A DNA stretch of 7,221 bases from an uncultured Lachnospiraceae bacterium. Its GTDB lineage: Bacteria > Bacillota_A > Clostridia > Lachnospirales > Lachnospiraceae. Position 1 is the first letter of the stretch. Every line of letters starts with the position of its first letter. Shown here one piece after another: positions 1 through 6,002 of the stretch. Location: positions 1 to 7,221 of the forward strand of contig USPJ01000051.1 of the NCBI GenBank assembly GCA_900556645.1, read 5' to 3'. Below the pieces are notes generated by a model. The model saw nothing but the letters and a program-made list of their open reading frames with translations, was not told the DNA's origin and searched no databases. The position numbers and the translations under genes are program-made.

Positions 1-37
1 TACATTTTATGCTCATAATTTTTATAATCCTACTTAC

Positions 38-73
38 AAAAAAAGCGAAATGATAAAAAAATTATCATTTCGC
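38..73 (-). terminator. Intrinsic terminator of the flavodoxin-aldo/keto reductase operon
   Basis: A perfect 12-bp stem (45-56 with 62-73, GCGAAATGATAA against TTATCATTTCGC) with a 5-nt loop is followed on the minus strand by seven T (38-44). It lies about 50 nt past the reductase stop codon. No T-run follows on the plus side, so it serves the minus strand. Confidence 0.9.
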
Positions 74-125
74 CCTATTTGATAAATTATAATATTATTT
101 CATTATGATGTCATTTTCTCAACTA

Positions 126-1013
126 TTACCAATTTTTCTTTTCCTTACTGCTGTCCCGGTTACTCTTACGTTCCTCTACCATTTTTACAAACCACTCCAC
201 CATAGCCGGATCATAATGGGAGAAAAAGGAACTCTCTTTTTTGTCTAATACAGCGATTTGTGCCATATCCTCTGTGGTAAGTTCAAAATCAAAGACATCA
301 AAATTTTCCACCATCCGCTCATAACGTGTGGATTTTGGAATTACAACCACTCCCCTCTGAATATGCCAGCGAAGCATTACCTGAGCTGTTGTCTTGCCGT
401 ATTTTGCACCGATTTCTTTCAGCGTGGCATCCTCAAACAATCCTCCTCTTCCTTCTCCGAAAGGTGCCCATGCTTCTATCTGTACATTATATTTGTCCAT
501 ATACTCTTTGGCAATCATCTGCTGGTTATAAGGATGGGTTTCCACCTGATTTACCATAGGACGAATCCGTGCAAAGGAAGCAATATCCACCATTCGGTCA
601 GGGTAAAAGTTTGAGACTCCGATAGCACGCAGCTTTCCTTCCTCGTACAACTCCTCCAACGCCCGCCATGCTCCATAGTAATCAGAAAACGGCTGGTGCA
701 GCAGCATAAGGTCCAGATAATCCGTCTGCAACTTTTTCATGGACTCTTCCACAGATTTCCGGCAAGCTTCATAGCCGTAATTCTCAATCCATACCTTTGA
801 GGTCAGGAAAATGTCTTCCCGTGCTATACCGGATTTTTGAATCGCAGAACCAACCTCCTCTTCATTGAAATAAGATTGTGCCGTATCAATAGAGCGATAT
901 CCTGCTTTTAGAGCATCCAATACACATCGTTCACATTCTTCTTTGGTAACCTGATAAACACCGTATCCCAAAATCGGCATTTCTACTCCGTTTGATAATG
1001 TTATATATTCCAT
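126..1013 (-). CDS. Aldo/keto reductase (AKR superfamily)
   Basis: Predicted cytosolic NAD(P)H-dependent reductase of aldehydes and ketones, 295 aa, a normal length for the family. It folds as a single TIM barrel. The classic catalytic tetrad can be placed at Asp43, Tyr48, Lys73 and His106. Other family signatures are the early GYGVYQ segment, IGVSNF (131-136), the NQVETHPYNQ segment (155-164) and the cofactor-binding VIPKST (224-229). The tail after about residue 283 is charged and low in complexity (many Lys, Arg, Ser). The ATG follows the flavodoxin TAA with no gap, and its Shine-Dalgarno sequence AGGAGGA lies inside the last codons of that gene, so translation is probably coupled. The family resembles 2,5-diketo-gluconate reductase-like enzymes, but the physiological substrate cannot be read from sequence. 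Pairing with a flavodoxin under a LysR regulator suggests detoxification of reactive carbonyls or quinones, which is inference. Confidence 0.95.
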   Translation of the reverse strand: MEYITLSNGVEMPILGYGVYQVTKEECERCVLDALKAGYRSIDTAQSYFNEEEVGSAIQKSGIAREDIFLTSKVWIENYGYEACRKSVEESMKKLQTDYLDLMLLHQPFSDYYGAWRALEELYEEGKLRAIGVSNFYPDRMVDIASFARIRPMVNQVETHPYNQQMIAKEYMDKYNVQIEAWAPFGEGRGGLFEDATLKEIGAKYGKTTAQVMLRWHIQRGVVVIPKSTRYERMVENFDVFDFELTTEDMAQIAVLDKKESSFFSHYDPAMVEWFVKMVEERKSNRDSSKEKKNW

Positions 1014-1532
1014 TTATGTTTCCTCCTGTTCTATCCACCTTTCAATATCTCTTTCTGACCGCTCCACGCTGCCTCCGTGAATTGCCAGTCCCTTTTCAAT
1101 CTTCGCATCGGGACACAGCCTTTGAATATCCTTTATGCTGTTTCCCCATCCGCTACCCTCATGGGTACAGAAAGGTCTGATTCTTTTACCGCTAAAATCA
1201 AAATGCTCCAAAAATGTAAATACCGCCATAGGCATTGTTCCCCAATAGTTGGGAAAGCCCAGATAAATGGTATCGTAATCCTCAAGGGTTTCCGGATAAT
1301 TTTTAAGCTCGGGACGGGCATCTCGTTTTTGGTCTGCCTGTGCCTGTGCAATGCACTCGTTATAATCTTTTGAGTACGGCTGCATTTGTTCTATTTTGAA
1401 GATCTTGGCATCTGTTAATTTTTCGATAATACCTGCCGCTACTTCTGTATTTCCGACCTCCAATTTTTTTATCATGCCATTTACATAGTTTTCGTCTGCT
1501 CTTGAGTAGAATACCACCAGTTTCTTGCACAT
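1014..1532 (-). CDS. Flavodoxin-like protein
   Basis: Predicted FMN-binding flavodoxin-fold protein, 172 aa, a usual length for the single-domain family. The N-terminal strand KLVVFYS leads into a phosphate-binding loop region (Ser10-Asn15). This departs from the classic T/S-x-T-G-x-T loop, as in the Flavodoxin_4-type group. The second FMN loop is LGFPNYWGTMP (91-101), and a third flavin-contact segment is THEGSGWGNS (123-132). There are no added domains or membrane segments. The ATG has a strong GAGGAGGG site 6 nt upstream, and there is a promoter with a short leader in the intergenic region. It is first in a two-gene operon with the aldo/keto reductase and divergent from a LysR regulator. 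Its role could be electron carrier or small flavin-dependent quinone reductase. The family call is firm, the role is not. Confidence 0.92.
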   Translation of the reverse strand: MCKKLVVFYSRADENYVNGMIKKLEVGNTEVAAGIIEKLTDAKIFKIEQMQPYSKDYNECIAQAQADQKRDARPELKNYPETLEDYDTIYLGFPNYWGTMPMAVFTFLEHFDFSGKRIRPFCTHEGSGWGNSIKDIQRLCPDAKIEKGLAIHGGSVERSERDIERWIEQEET

Positions 1533-1562
1533 TTTAATCCCTCCTCATTTTTATTTATGTCC

Positions 1563-1591
1563 ATGATAGCATGGCTTCTCTTGACACAGAA
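1563..1591 (-). promoter_or_regulatory. Promoter of the flavodoxin-aldo/keto reductase operon
   Basis: On the minus strand an extended -10 TGC-TATCAT (1563-1571, 5 of 6 to TATAAT plus the TG) has only a weak -35, TTCTGT (1586-1591), at 17-bp spacing. That is the usual design of an activator-dependent promoter. The predicted start near 1555 gives a leader of about 23 nt. A CCATG-N4-CATGG inverted repeat (1561-1574) covers the -10. Confidence 0.6.
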
Positions 1592-1609
1592 TCTCCAATA
1601 AGTTATTGT
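1581..1609 (+). promoter_or_regulatory. Promoter of the LysR-type regulator gene
   Basis: A perfect -35 TTGACA (1581-1586), a 17-bp spacer and a -10 TATTGT (1604-1609) read toward the regulator gene. The -35 touches that of the divergent flavodoxin promoter, so the two promoters lie back to back and can compete. Confidence 0.65.
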
Positions 1610-1626
1610 AGTATAAACTTTAAGTT
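1600..1626. promoter_or_regulatory. LysR-type operator (T-N11-A box) plus an extra half-site
   Basis: AAGTT (1600-1604) and AACTT (1616-1620) form a perfect 5-bp inverted repeat with an 11-nt spacer. This is the T-N11-A geometry known for LysR regulators. A third half-site AAGTT follows at 1622-1626. The box covers the -10 of the regulator promoter, which suits autorepression. It lies roughly 45-65 bp upstream of the predicted flavodoxin start, which suits activation. Confidence 0.65.
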
Positions 1627-1652
1627 AACGCTTTCACTTTGGGAGGTCCTTC

Positions 1653-2555
1653 ATGTATAACCATATACTTGATACATTTATAGCGGTTGCTGATTGCGGC
1701 AGCCTTACAAAAGCGGCAGAACACTTGTATATTTCACCCACAGCGGTTATGAAGCAGATGAATGCTTTGGAAAGTCATCTGGATTTAAAGTTAATAGAAC
1801 GCACACCTTCCGGTATACAGTTAACAGCCGCCGGAGCGGTTATCTATCAGGATGCAAAGTTTTTGATAGACTACTCAAAAAAATCTATTGCAAATGCAAA
1901 AGCTACTTTATATACATACGACACTACTTTTTGCGTGGGCACATCTCTTTTGAACCCCGCCAAACCCTTTATGGATTTGTGGTATTGCGTAAATAAAGAT
2001 TTTCCCCAATACAAGTTGCACCTTGTTCCTTTTGAGGATAATCACGAGGGAATTCTTTCTGAAATTGGTCAGTTGGGAGAAAAATTTGACTTTCTGATTG
2101 GAGTATGCGATTCCAAGGCATGGCTGAATCTCTGCAATATGCTGCCCATTGGAAGATACAAAAAAATGATAGCCGTACCCCGAGAGCATCGGCTTGCAAA
2201 GAAAACTTGTATTGATATTGAAGATTTGTACGGAGAAACCCTAATGATGGTAGAACGGGGAGATTCCGGTGTCAATGATTTTTTACGCAATGACTTGGAA
2301 AAACATCATCCCAAAATCCACATCGAGGATACCCCTCATTTTTATGACTTGTCCGTATTTAACCGCTGTGCGGAAACCGGAAATGTTCTGCTCACCATTG
2401 AATGCTGGCAAGAGGTTCACCCGGGACTTGTTTCCATTCCGGTGAATTGGGATTACAGTATTCCATACGGTTTATTATATAGTTTGGATGCACCGGAAGA
2501 TGTTCTTAGATTTGTTAAGACGGTAGAAACTTTTTTAAAAAATGGTTCTTTTTGA
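1653..2555 (+). CDS. LysR-family transcriptional regulator
   Basis: DNA-binding regulator, 300 aa, full length for the LysR family. Residues 3-60 hold the winged helix-turn-helix (SLTKAAEHLYISPTAVMKQM, then ALESHLDLKLIERT with the wing near 52-58). A linker helix follows to about 90, then a periplasmic-binding-protein-like effector domain from about 92 to the end. The start is supported by GGGAGGT 5-6 nt upstream of the ATG and by family alignment, since the HTH begins almost at residue 1. It is the only plus-strand protein gene here. It is transcribed away from the flavodoxin-aldo/keto reductase operon across 120 bp holding a T-N11-A box, so it most likely controls that operon and itself. 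The effector is unknown. LysR regulators beside such operons often sense oxidants or aromatic or aldehyde compounds, but that is not shown here. Confidence 0.95.
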   Translation: MYNHILDTFIAVADCGSLTKAAEHLYISPTAVMKQMNALESHLDLKLIERTPSGIQLTAAGAVIYQDAKFLIDYSKKSIANAKATLYTYDTTFCVGTSLLNPAKPFMDLWYCVNKDFPQYKLHLVPFEDNHEGILSEIGQLGEKFDFLIGVCDSKAWLNLCNMLPIGRYKKMIAVPREHRLAKKTCIDIEDLYGETLMMVERGDSGVNDFLRNDLEKHHPKIHIEDTPHFYDLSVFNRCAETGNVLLTIECWQEVHPGLVSIPVNWDYSIPYGLLYSLDAPEDVLRFVKTVETFLKNGSF

Positions 2556-2575
2556 TAATATCATATACTTTCTAT

Positions 2576-2600
2576 AAAAAAATGTGATAGCTTTTTCACA
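2576..2600 (-). terminator. Weak intrinsic terminator after the ABC operon
   Basis: On the minus strand TGTGA-N8-TCACA (stem 2583-2587 with 2596-2600) is followed directly by seven T (2576-2582). The stem is only 5 bp and AT-rich, so termination may be partial. It sits 12 nt past the permease stop codon, between convergent genes. I see no clear terminator for the plus-strand LysR gene apart from an AT-rich imperfect hairpin over its last codons. Confidence 0.5.
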
Positions 2601-2612
2601 AAGCCCTCTTCA

Positions 2613-3260
2613 TTACAAATCCTGTTGTTCAAAATTTTTTATGGAAATCCGGCATACCCCTATGGTCATAACCACATACAACACAATTCCTATGCCCAAT
2701 GCCACCAGCTTATATCCCAGATATTTCGGGTCGGGAGTATCCAAATAATCCCGCATGAACGGTATGACATGAGTACCTACGGCATCTATCGTTACCAAAA
2801 CGAAAAATACAATGGTTGCTTTTACAAAGCTGATTCCCACTTTATCCACATTTTTGTAATAGCTGTAAAAGAACATCAGATTAAATATTCCAAAAAGCAG
2901 AAATCCTTCCGCGAATAATACGATATTAGCATCCATTCCAGCCTCATTTCCCATAGCGTTCAAGTGTTGACGCAGCAAAGAAAAGGGAACCAGAAGAAGC
3001 ATTTGCAACAGTTCTAAAATTACCACAAAACAGATTCTTGCTTTTACAATCTCTTTCTTTGCCACCGGCAGCGTCATGGTATAAACTACATCGTGATTTT
3101 CCCTGCCTATCATGCAGGTAAAGAAAATCGCCAACGTCATGTAAAAAAACATTACCGCATAAGGATAATTGGGAATCAAAACCATTAACGAAAGTGCCAG
3201 CATCAATGGTGTAATAGGGTGCATGGATAATAAAAATTCTTTTTTTAGTAACCTACTCAT
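2613..3260 (-). CDS. ABC-2 type transporter permease
   Basis: Integral membrane subunit of an ABC exporter, 215 aa. About six hydrophobic segments can be seen, near residues 17-30, 33-51, 75-94, 112-133, 146-162 and 184-203. The cytoplasmic segment after the second one (GRENHDVVYTMTLPVAKKEIVKAR, about 52-75) is the family hallmark, with its LPV-x-K-x-EIV-x-A-R coupling region. The protein is short and of the ABC-2 membrane family found in small Firmicutes operons. Its ATG overlaps the ATPase stop (ATGA, 3257-3260), so translation is coupled and the two proteins presumably assemble together. With only one permease gene present, the transporter would be a homodimer of permease plus ATPase. The substrate is unknown. 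Candidates by analogy are cell-envelope-active compounds or peptides. Confidence 0.88.
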   Translation of the reverse strand: MSRLLKKEFLLSMHPITPLMLALSLMVLIPNYPYAVMFFYMTLAIFFTCMIGRENHDVVYTMTLPVAKKEIVKARICFVVILELLQMLLLVPFSLLRQHLNAMGNEAGMDANIVLFAEGFLLFGIFNLMFFYSYYKNVDKVGISFVKATIVFFVLVTIDAVGTHVIPFMRDYLDTPDPKYLGYKLVALGIGIVLYVVMTIGVCRISIKNFEQQDL

Positions 3261-4105
3261 ACTTTTCCCTCACTTTCCAGATGAACCATAATTCCATCCA
3301 AATCTGCCTCTGAAATATTTCCGGAAAAATTCGCTGCCTCTTTTGACCGGATTAAGGATGTCCATCCGTTTTTGTTTCGGCGTTTTCCAATCAATTTATC
3401 CATCTGCTCCGGTGTAAGCTCATTTTCCCCGTATTCCACCAGCCTGTATGTATTTACAAACTCCGAAAGAGCTGACCGCTCCACAATCTGTCCGTTTCTG
3501 ATATAAATGATATTGTCTGCACATTTATCTAAATCAGAAGTAATATGGGTGGAAAATAATATCGTTTTCCCTCTGTCACATAAGCTCATAAAAATCTCCA
3601 GCAAATTTTCTCTGGATACCGGATCTAAACCACTGGTAGGTTCATCTAATATCAAAAGCTTTGCATCATGAGATAACGCCAAAGCAAGTGCATATTTTAT
3701 TTTCATTCCCATGGATAATTGGCGAAAGTTCTTATTTTCATCCAGTTCAAATTCTCTCATATAATTCTGATAAGCCTCTTCATCCCACTCTCTATAAAAG
3801 GATTTCGTAACATTGGTAACTGCTTTTAGCTTTTTGTTGGGATAGTAACTCATACCACTGGAAACAAAACCGATTTTCTGCTTGATTTCCATCTCCCCAA
3901 CGGAAACATCCTCACCCCAAAATAAAATTTCTCCATTATCGGGATGGACAAAATGAAGCAGGGAATTCAAAGTTGTGGATTTTCCCGCTCCGTTGCGACC
4001 GATAAATCCTGTAATCTTCCCCTTTTCCAATGAAAAATTCACATCCTTCAAGGTAAAAGAGGGATAATGTTTACACAAGTGTTTTACTTCCAAAACATTT
4101 GTCAT
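3257..4105 (-). CDS. ABC transporter ATP-binding protein
   Basis: Cytoplasmic ATPase that powers the adjacent permease, 282 aa. The nucleotide-binding domain occupies about 4-215. Walker A is GRNGAGKST (36-44), the signature is LSMGMK (130-135), Walker B is LLILDEP (150-156), the D-loop is SGLD (158-161) and the switch His is 187 (STHI). The usual Q-loop glutamine is absent: the strand IGFVSS (78-83) is followed by GMSYYPN. About 65 C-terminal residues form an accessory tail of the kind seen in regulator-linked ABC-2 ATPases. The start codon overlaps the stop of the Xre-AbrB gene (ATGA, 4102-4105), and its Shine-Dalgarno GAGGAGG is encoded by the Glu-rich end of that gene. The exporter call is firm, the substrate is unknown. 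Confidence 0.95.
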   Translation of the reverse strand: MTNVLEVKHLCKHYPSFTLKDVNFSLEKGKITGFIGRNGAGKSTTLNSLLHFVHPDNGEILFWGEDVSVGEMEIKQKIGFVSSGMSYYPNKKLKAVTNVTKSFYREWDEEAYQNYMREFELDENKNFRQLSMGMKIKYALALALSHDAKLLILDEPTSGLDPVSRENLLEIFMSLCDRGKTILFSTHITSDLDKCADNIIYIRNGQIVERSALSEFVNTYRLVEYGENELTPEQMDKLIGKRRNKNGWTSLIRSKEAANFSGNISEADLDGIMVHLESEGKV

Positions 4106-4533
4106 TTCTTTTCCTCCTCACTTTCCTGGATTTTTTTCATTCCTTCAAGAAAAAAATCCGTACTCATCAATGCCAGTCCCCGTTCTTCATCGCCAAGCAC
4201 AATCAGGTCATCCCCCGGATTAATATTGAAAATTCTCCTTGCTTTCACCGGAATCACAATCTGTCCCTTTTCCCCTACGGTCACCGATCCGAATATATGC
4301 TTTCCCTTTGGAGGCACCTCTTTCATCCCTTCTTCACTCCCCTGAAAATTTACAAGACTGTCTAAGGTTACATCAAACAATTCTGCCAGAGCATTACTGT
4401 GAATTACATCAGGAACACTCTCGCCATTTTCCCATTTTGCAATGGTTTGTCTGGTAACACCGATTTTTTCTGCCACTTCTTCCTGCGAAAACTTATGCTT
4501 TTTTCGTAATTTCACAATATTCTCACTAATCAT
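4102..4533 (-). CDS. Xre-type HTH / AbrB-domain fusion regulator
   Basis: Transcription factor of 143 aa with two DNA-binding modules. Residues 5-60 are an Xre/Cro-type helix-turn-helix (SQEEVAEKIGVTRQTIAKWENG). Residues about 81-123 are a SpoVT/AbrB swapped-hairpin domain (VTVGEKGQIVIPVKARRIFNINPGDDLIVLGD). A short Glu/Lys-rich tail follows. It is the first gene of a three-gene operon with an ABC ATPase and permease, joined by ATGA overlaps, so it probably regulates that operon and itself. This takes the place that a GntR-type regulator holds in comparable small ABC operons. The ATG is preceded by TAGGAGGT (4543-4550). Upstream repeats (CTATTCTA twice, and a 10-bp inverted repeat at 4594-4621) are candidate binding sites. 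The effector, if any, is unknown. Confidence 0.92.
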   Translation of the reverse strand: MISENIVKLRKKHKFSQEEVAEKIGVTRQTIAKWENGESVPDVIHSNALAELFDVTLDSLVNFQGSEEGMKEVPPKGKHIFGSVTVGEKGQIVIPVKARRIFNINPGDDLIVLGDEERGLALMSTDFFLEGMKKIQESEEEKK

Positions 4534-4553
4534 ACTTTTCTTACCTCCTAAGT

Positions 4554-4584
4554 CTATTCTATCATTGGATTTTCCCCTATTCTA
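4554..4584. repeat. Direct repeat CTATTCTA in the Xre-AbrB promoter region
   Basis: The 8-mer CTATTCTA occurs at 4554-4561 and 4577-4584, 23 bp apart start to start, or about two helical turns. On the minus strand each copy reads TAGAATAG, preceded by TG at the extended -10 distance, so one or both could be part of the promoter. They could equally be operator half-sites. Confidence 0.45.
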
Positions 4585-4587
4585 CCA

Positions 4588-4620
4588 ATTATATTTAACA
4601 AAAAATAGCCGTTTTGTTAA
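4588..4620 (-). promoter_or_regulatory. Candidate promoter of the Xre-AbrB/ABC operon
   Basis: On the minus strand there is a perfect TATAAT (4588-4593). The best -35-like hexamer, TTAACA (4615-4620), is 21 bp away, longer than normal. An alternative is the extended -10 TGG-TAGAAT (4579-4587) with a poor -35. The exact start is unresolved. Confidence 0.4.
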
Positions 4621-4621
4621 A
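4594..4621. promoter_or_regulatory. 10-bp perfect inverted repeat, candidate operator
   Basis: TTTAACAAAA (4594-4603) and TTTTGTTAAA (4612-4621) form a perfect inverted repeat around an 8-nt centre. It is AT-rich and has no T-tract on either side, so it is unlikely to be a terminator. It covers the -35 region of the Xre-AbrB operon, where a repressor site would be expected. Confidence 0.5.
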
Positions 4622-4661
4622 ATTTGTTGCTTTTAAAATTAATATGTGCGGAACTATATGG

Positions 4662-4696
4662 AAAAAGGGAATGTTTCAATTATCGAAACATTCCCT
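4662..4696 (-). terminator. Strong intrinsic terminator of the NAD(P)-binding reductase gene
   Basis: On the minus strand the stem AGGGAATGTTTC / GAAACATTCCCT (4685-4696 with 4666-4677, 12 bp perfect) with a 7-nt loop runs into a five-T tract (4662-4666), which overlaps the last stem base. It lies 22 nt past the reductase stop and insulates the ABC operon downstream. Confidence 0.92.
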
Positions 4697-4718
4697 CTCC
4701 TAATTACTATCAAACTTT

Positions 4719-5348
4719 TTATTTTCTTACTACAGAAATTCTCTCCTGAATATGATTACCATTTGTAATCTCATCAACCATCGCAATTGCATAATCGGCA
4801 TAACTGATGATACTTTCCCCTTTATCATTCAGTATAAGCTCCTCACCTGCAAGAATATACTTTCCGGTACGTTCACCCTCTGCCTGAAAATCTGCTGCAG
4901 GACTTATATATGTCCATTTTACATCATTTCTTTCTCGCAAATTTTTAAGTGCCATACCGTGAGCTGCTGCAAGCGGTTTGAAAGCCTCAGGAAAATCTGC
5001 TCCGTCCGCAACTGTCAGAGTATGTTCAGGATTTACATACAGACTTCCTGCACCACCAACAATTAACAATCGGGTATTACTTCCCGACAAAAGCTCACAA
5101 AGCTTTTCCACCGCCTTTGGAATCTCTGGTATCGTATCCTCTGTCCATGCTCCAAATGCATCCACTACTACATCAAAATCTTTTAAATCCTCTCTGGTAA
5201 TTTCAAAAATATCCTTGCTTACAGAATGAGGAGCCACAGATTTATTCTCTCCTCTGACAATAGCCGTCACATCCAATCCCCTGTCTACTGCCTCTTTTGT
5301 AATAAGTTTTCCCGCTTTACCATTTGCACAAACTACTGCAATCTTCAT
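4719..5348 (-). CDS. NAD(P)-binding reductase, atypical short-chain dehydrogenase (YwnB-like)
   Basis: Predicted cytosolic Rossmann-fold protein, 209 aa, of the NAD(P)H-binding (NmrA / biliverdin-reductase-B-like) group. The N-terminal strand KIAVVCANGKAGKLI (2-16) carries a relaxed glycine-rich dinucleotide loop, where most relatives have G-A-T-G. Further family marks are VVVDAFGAW (60-68), LLIVGGAGSLYV (94-105), WTYISPAADF (145-154) and ISYADYAIAMVDEI (181-194). There is no classic Tyr-x3-Lys catalytic pair, as is normal for this group. The ATG has AGGAGGT 7 nt upstream. The promoter overlaps an Rrf2-type operator, and the Rrf2 regulator gene is the next one upstream, as in the ywnA-ywnB pair I recall from Bacillus. 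A role in flavin or quinone reduction under thiol or electrophile stress is inferred. The substrate is unknown. Confidence 0.88.
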   Translation of the reverse strand: MKIAVVCANGKAGKLITKEAVDRGLDVTAIVRGENKSVAPHSVSKDIFEITREDLKDFDVVVDAFGAWTEDTIPEIPKAVEKLCELLSGSNTRLLIVGGAGSLYVNPEHTLTVADGADFPEAFKPLAAAHGMALKNLRERNDVKWTYISPAADFQAEGERTGKYILAGEELILNDKGESIISYADYAIAMVDEITNGNHIQERISVVRK

Positions 5349-5383
5349 AATGATTACCTCCTATAATATAGATTATTTTCTTT

Positions 5384-5406
5384 GTTGTAATGATTGTTAT
5401 TACAAC
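5384..5406. promoter_or_regulatory. Rrf2-type operator, site A (reductase leader)
   Basis: GTTGTAAT (5384-5391) and ATTACAAC (5399-5406) form a perfect 8-bp inverted repeat around 7 nt. It lies just downstream of the predicted reductase transcription start near 5410, where bound protein would block elongation. Confidence 0.7.
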
Positions 5407-5416
5407 TTGTGAAGTT

Positions 5417-5445
5417 ATAATACCTTCTTTTTGTTGTAATGTCAA
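5417..5445 (-). promoter_or_regulatory. Promoter of the NAD(P)-binding reductase gene
   Basis: On the minus strand a perfect -35 TTGACA (5440-5445), a 17-bp spacer and a -10 TATTAT (5417-5422, 5 of 6) predict a start near 5410 and a leader of about 60 nt. The -35 and part of the spacer lie inside operator site B. Confidence 0.82.
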
Positions 5446-5457
5446 TAGTTACATCAA
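5431..5457. promoter_or_regulatory. Rrf2-type operator, site B (over the reductase -35)
   Basis: TTGTTGTAAT (5431-5440) and GTTACATCAA (5448-5457) match in 8 of 10 inverted positions around 7 nt. The plus-strand 17-mer TTTTGTTGTAATGTCAA is identical to that in site C. It spans the -35 box, so binding should exclude RNA polymerase. Confidence 0.7.
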
Positions 5458-5465
5458 AAATATAC

Positions 5466-5506
5466 AAAAAATCAAGGCTTTTGAAAATCACTTCCACAAA
5501 GCCTTG
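5466..5506 (-). terminator. Intrinsic terminator of the Rrf2-type regulator gene
   Basis: On the minus strand a perfect 9-bp stem CAAGGCTTT / AAAGCCTTG (5498-5506 with 5473-5481) is followed by A and six T (5466-5472). The loop can pair further (GAA/TTC). It ends the regulator transcript before the reductase promoter. Confidence 0.92.
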
Positions 5507-5541
5507 CATCTTCTCCGTTTTTTATTTTCAGAAATGTTTTA

Positions 5542-5979
5542 TCATTCCTGTTGTATATATTTTTCTGTATCCCGCTTCAAATCTTCCAGTGTAATGGAAG
5601 CAAGCTCTTTTTCCATAGCAGTCTGCACCTGAAGTAATTTATCATCTAAAATGTGATGAATATTTCTTCCCACCGGACAATTGGGGTTTGGATTCTCATG
5701 GAAATGAAATAAATCTCCCTTTTCAACACATTCCACAGCACGATACACATCTAAAAAAGTAATTTGATTTAAGGGCTTTGCAACAGTCGTACCACCTGTT
5801 CCCCGTGCCACATCAACCAATCCTGCCCCTTTTAGCTGACCTAAAATTTTTCGTATAATAACAGGATTTACATTGGTACTTCTCGCAAGAAAGTCACTTG
5901 TTACTTTGCATTCATTTCCAAAAGTATCTATACAGGCAAAAATATGGATTGCCAGTGTAAAACGACTTGAAATTTGCAT
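5542..5979 (-). CDS. Rrf2-family transcriptional regulator (YwnA-like)
   Basis: Winged-helix DNA-binding regulator, 145 aa from the ATG at 5979, a usual length. The reading frame stays open to a GTG at 5991, but that start would be almost leaderless. The ATG has AAAGGTGG 8 nt upstream and gives the family-typical N-terminus MQISSRFTLAIHI. The helix-turn-helix lies at about 26-50 (TSDFLARSTNVNPVIIRKILGQL) and the wing at 57-68 (VARGTGGTTVAK). The three-cysteine cluster ligand set of IscR is absent. Cysteines are 16, 24, 84 and 101, the last in NPNCPVG, a position used for thiol-based sensing in some Rrf2 proteins. It has its own promoter under an operator-like repeat shared with the reductase gene downstream. 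It is therefore probably an autorepressor and repressor of that gene, released by oxidants or electrophiles. The sensing role is inference. Confidence 0.92.
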   Translation of the reverse strand: MQISSRFTLAIHIFACIDTFGNECKVTSDFLARSTNVNPVIIRKILGQLKGAGLVDVARGTGGTTVAKPLNQITFLDVYRAVECVEKGDLFHFHENPNPNCPVGRNIHHILDDKLLQVQTAMEKELASITLEDLKRDTEKYIQQE

Positions 5980-5987
5980 ATAACATA

Positions 5988-5995
5988 CCACCTTT
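5988..5995 (-). promoter_or_regulatory. Ribosome binding site that sets the Rrf2 start
   Basis: AAAGGTGG on the minus strand lies 8 nt before the ATG at 5979. The upstream in-frame GTG (5989-5991) overlaps this site and has no Shine-Dalgarno of its own, so the ATG is the start. Confidence 0.8.
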
Positions 5996-6002
5996 CCGCT
6001 AC

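Noticed and set aside
258..614. Plus-strand open frames opposite the aldo/keto reductase
   Set aside because: They lie antisense to a clear enzyme gene, have no ribosome binding site and show no recognisable domain.
2521..2560. Plus-strand terminator over the last LysR codons
   Set aside because: AGAA/TTCT with TTTTTTAAAAAA inside can fold, but the stem is AT-rich with a mismatch and overlaps the stop codon. It is too weak to call.
5384..5457. Riboswitch or attenuator in the reductase leader
   Set aside because: The inverted repeats are explained better as protein operators. They have no T-tract and no conserved RNA core that I recognise.
5980..5991. GTG start at 5991 giving the Rrf2 protein four more residues
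   Set aside because: It overlaps the Shine-Dalgarno sequence, would begin only about 5 nt after the predicted transcription start, and spoils the family-typical MQISSRF N-terminus.
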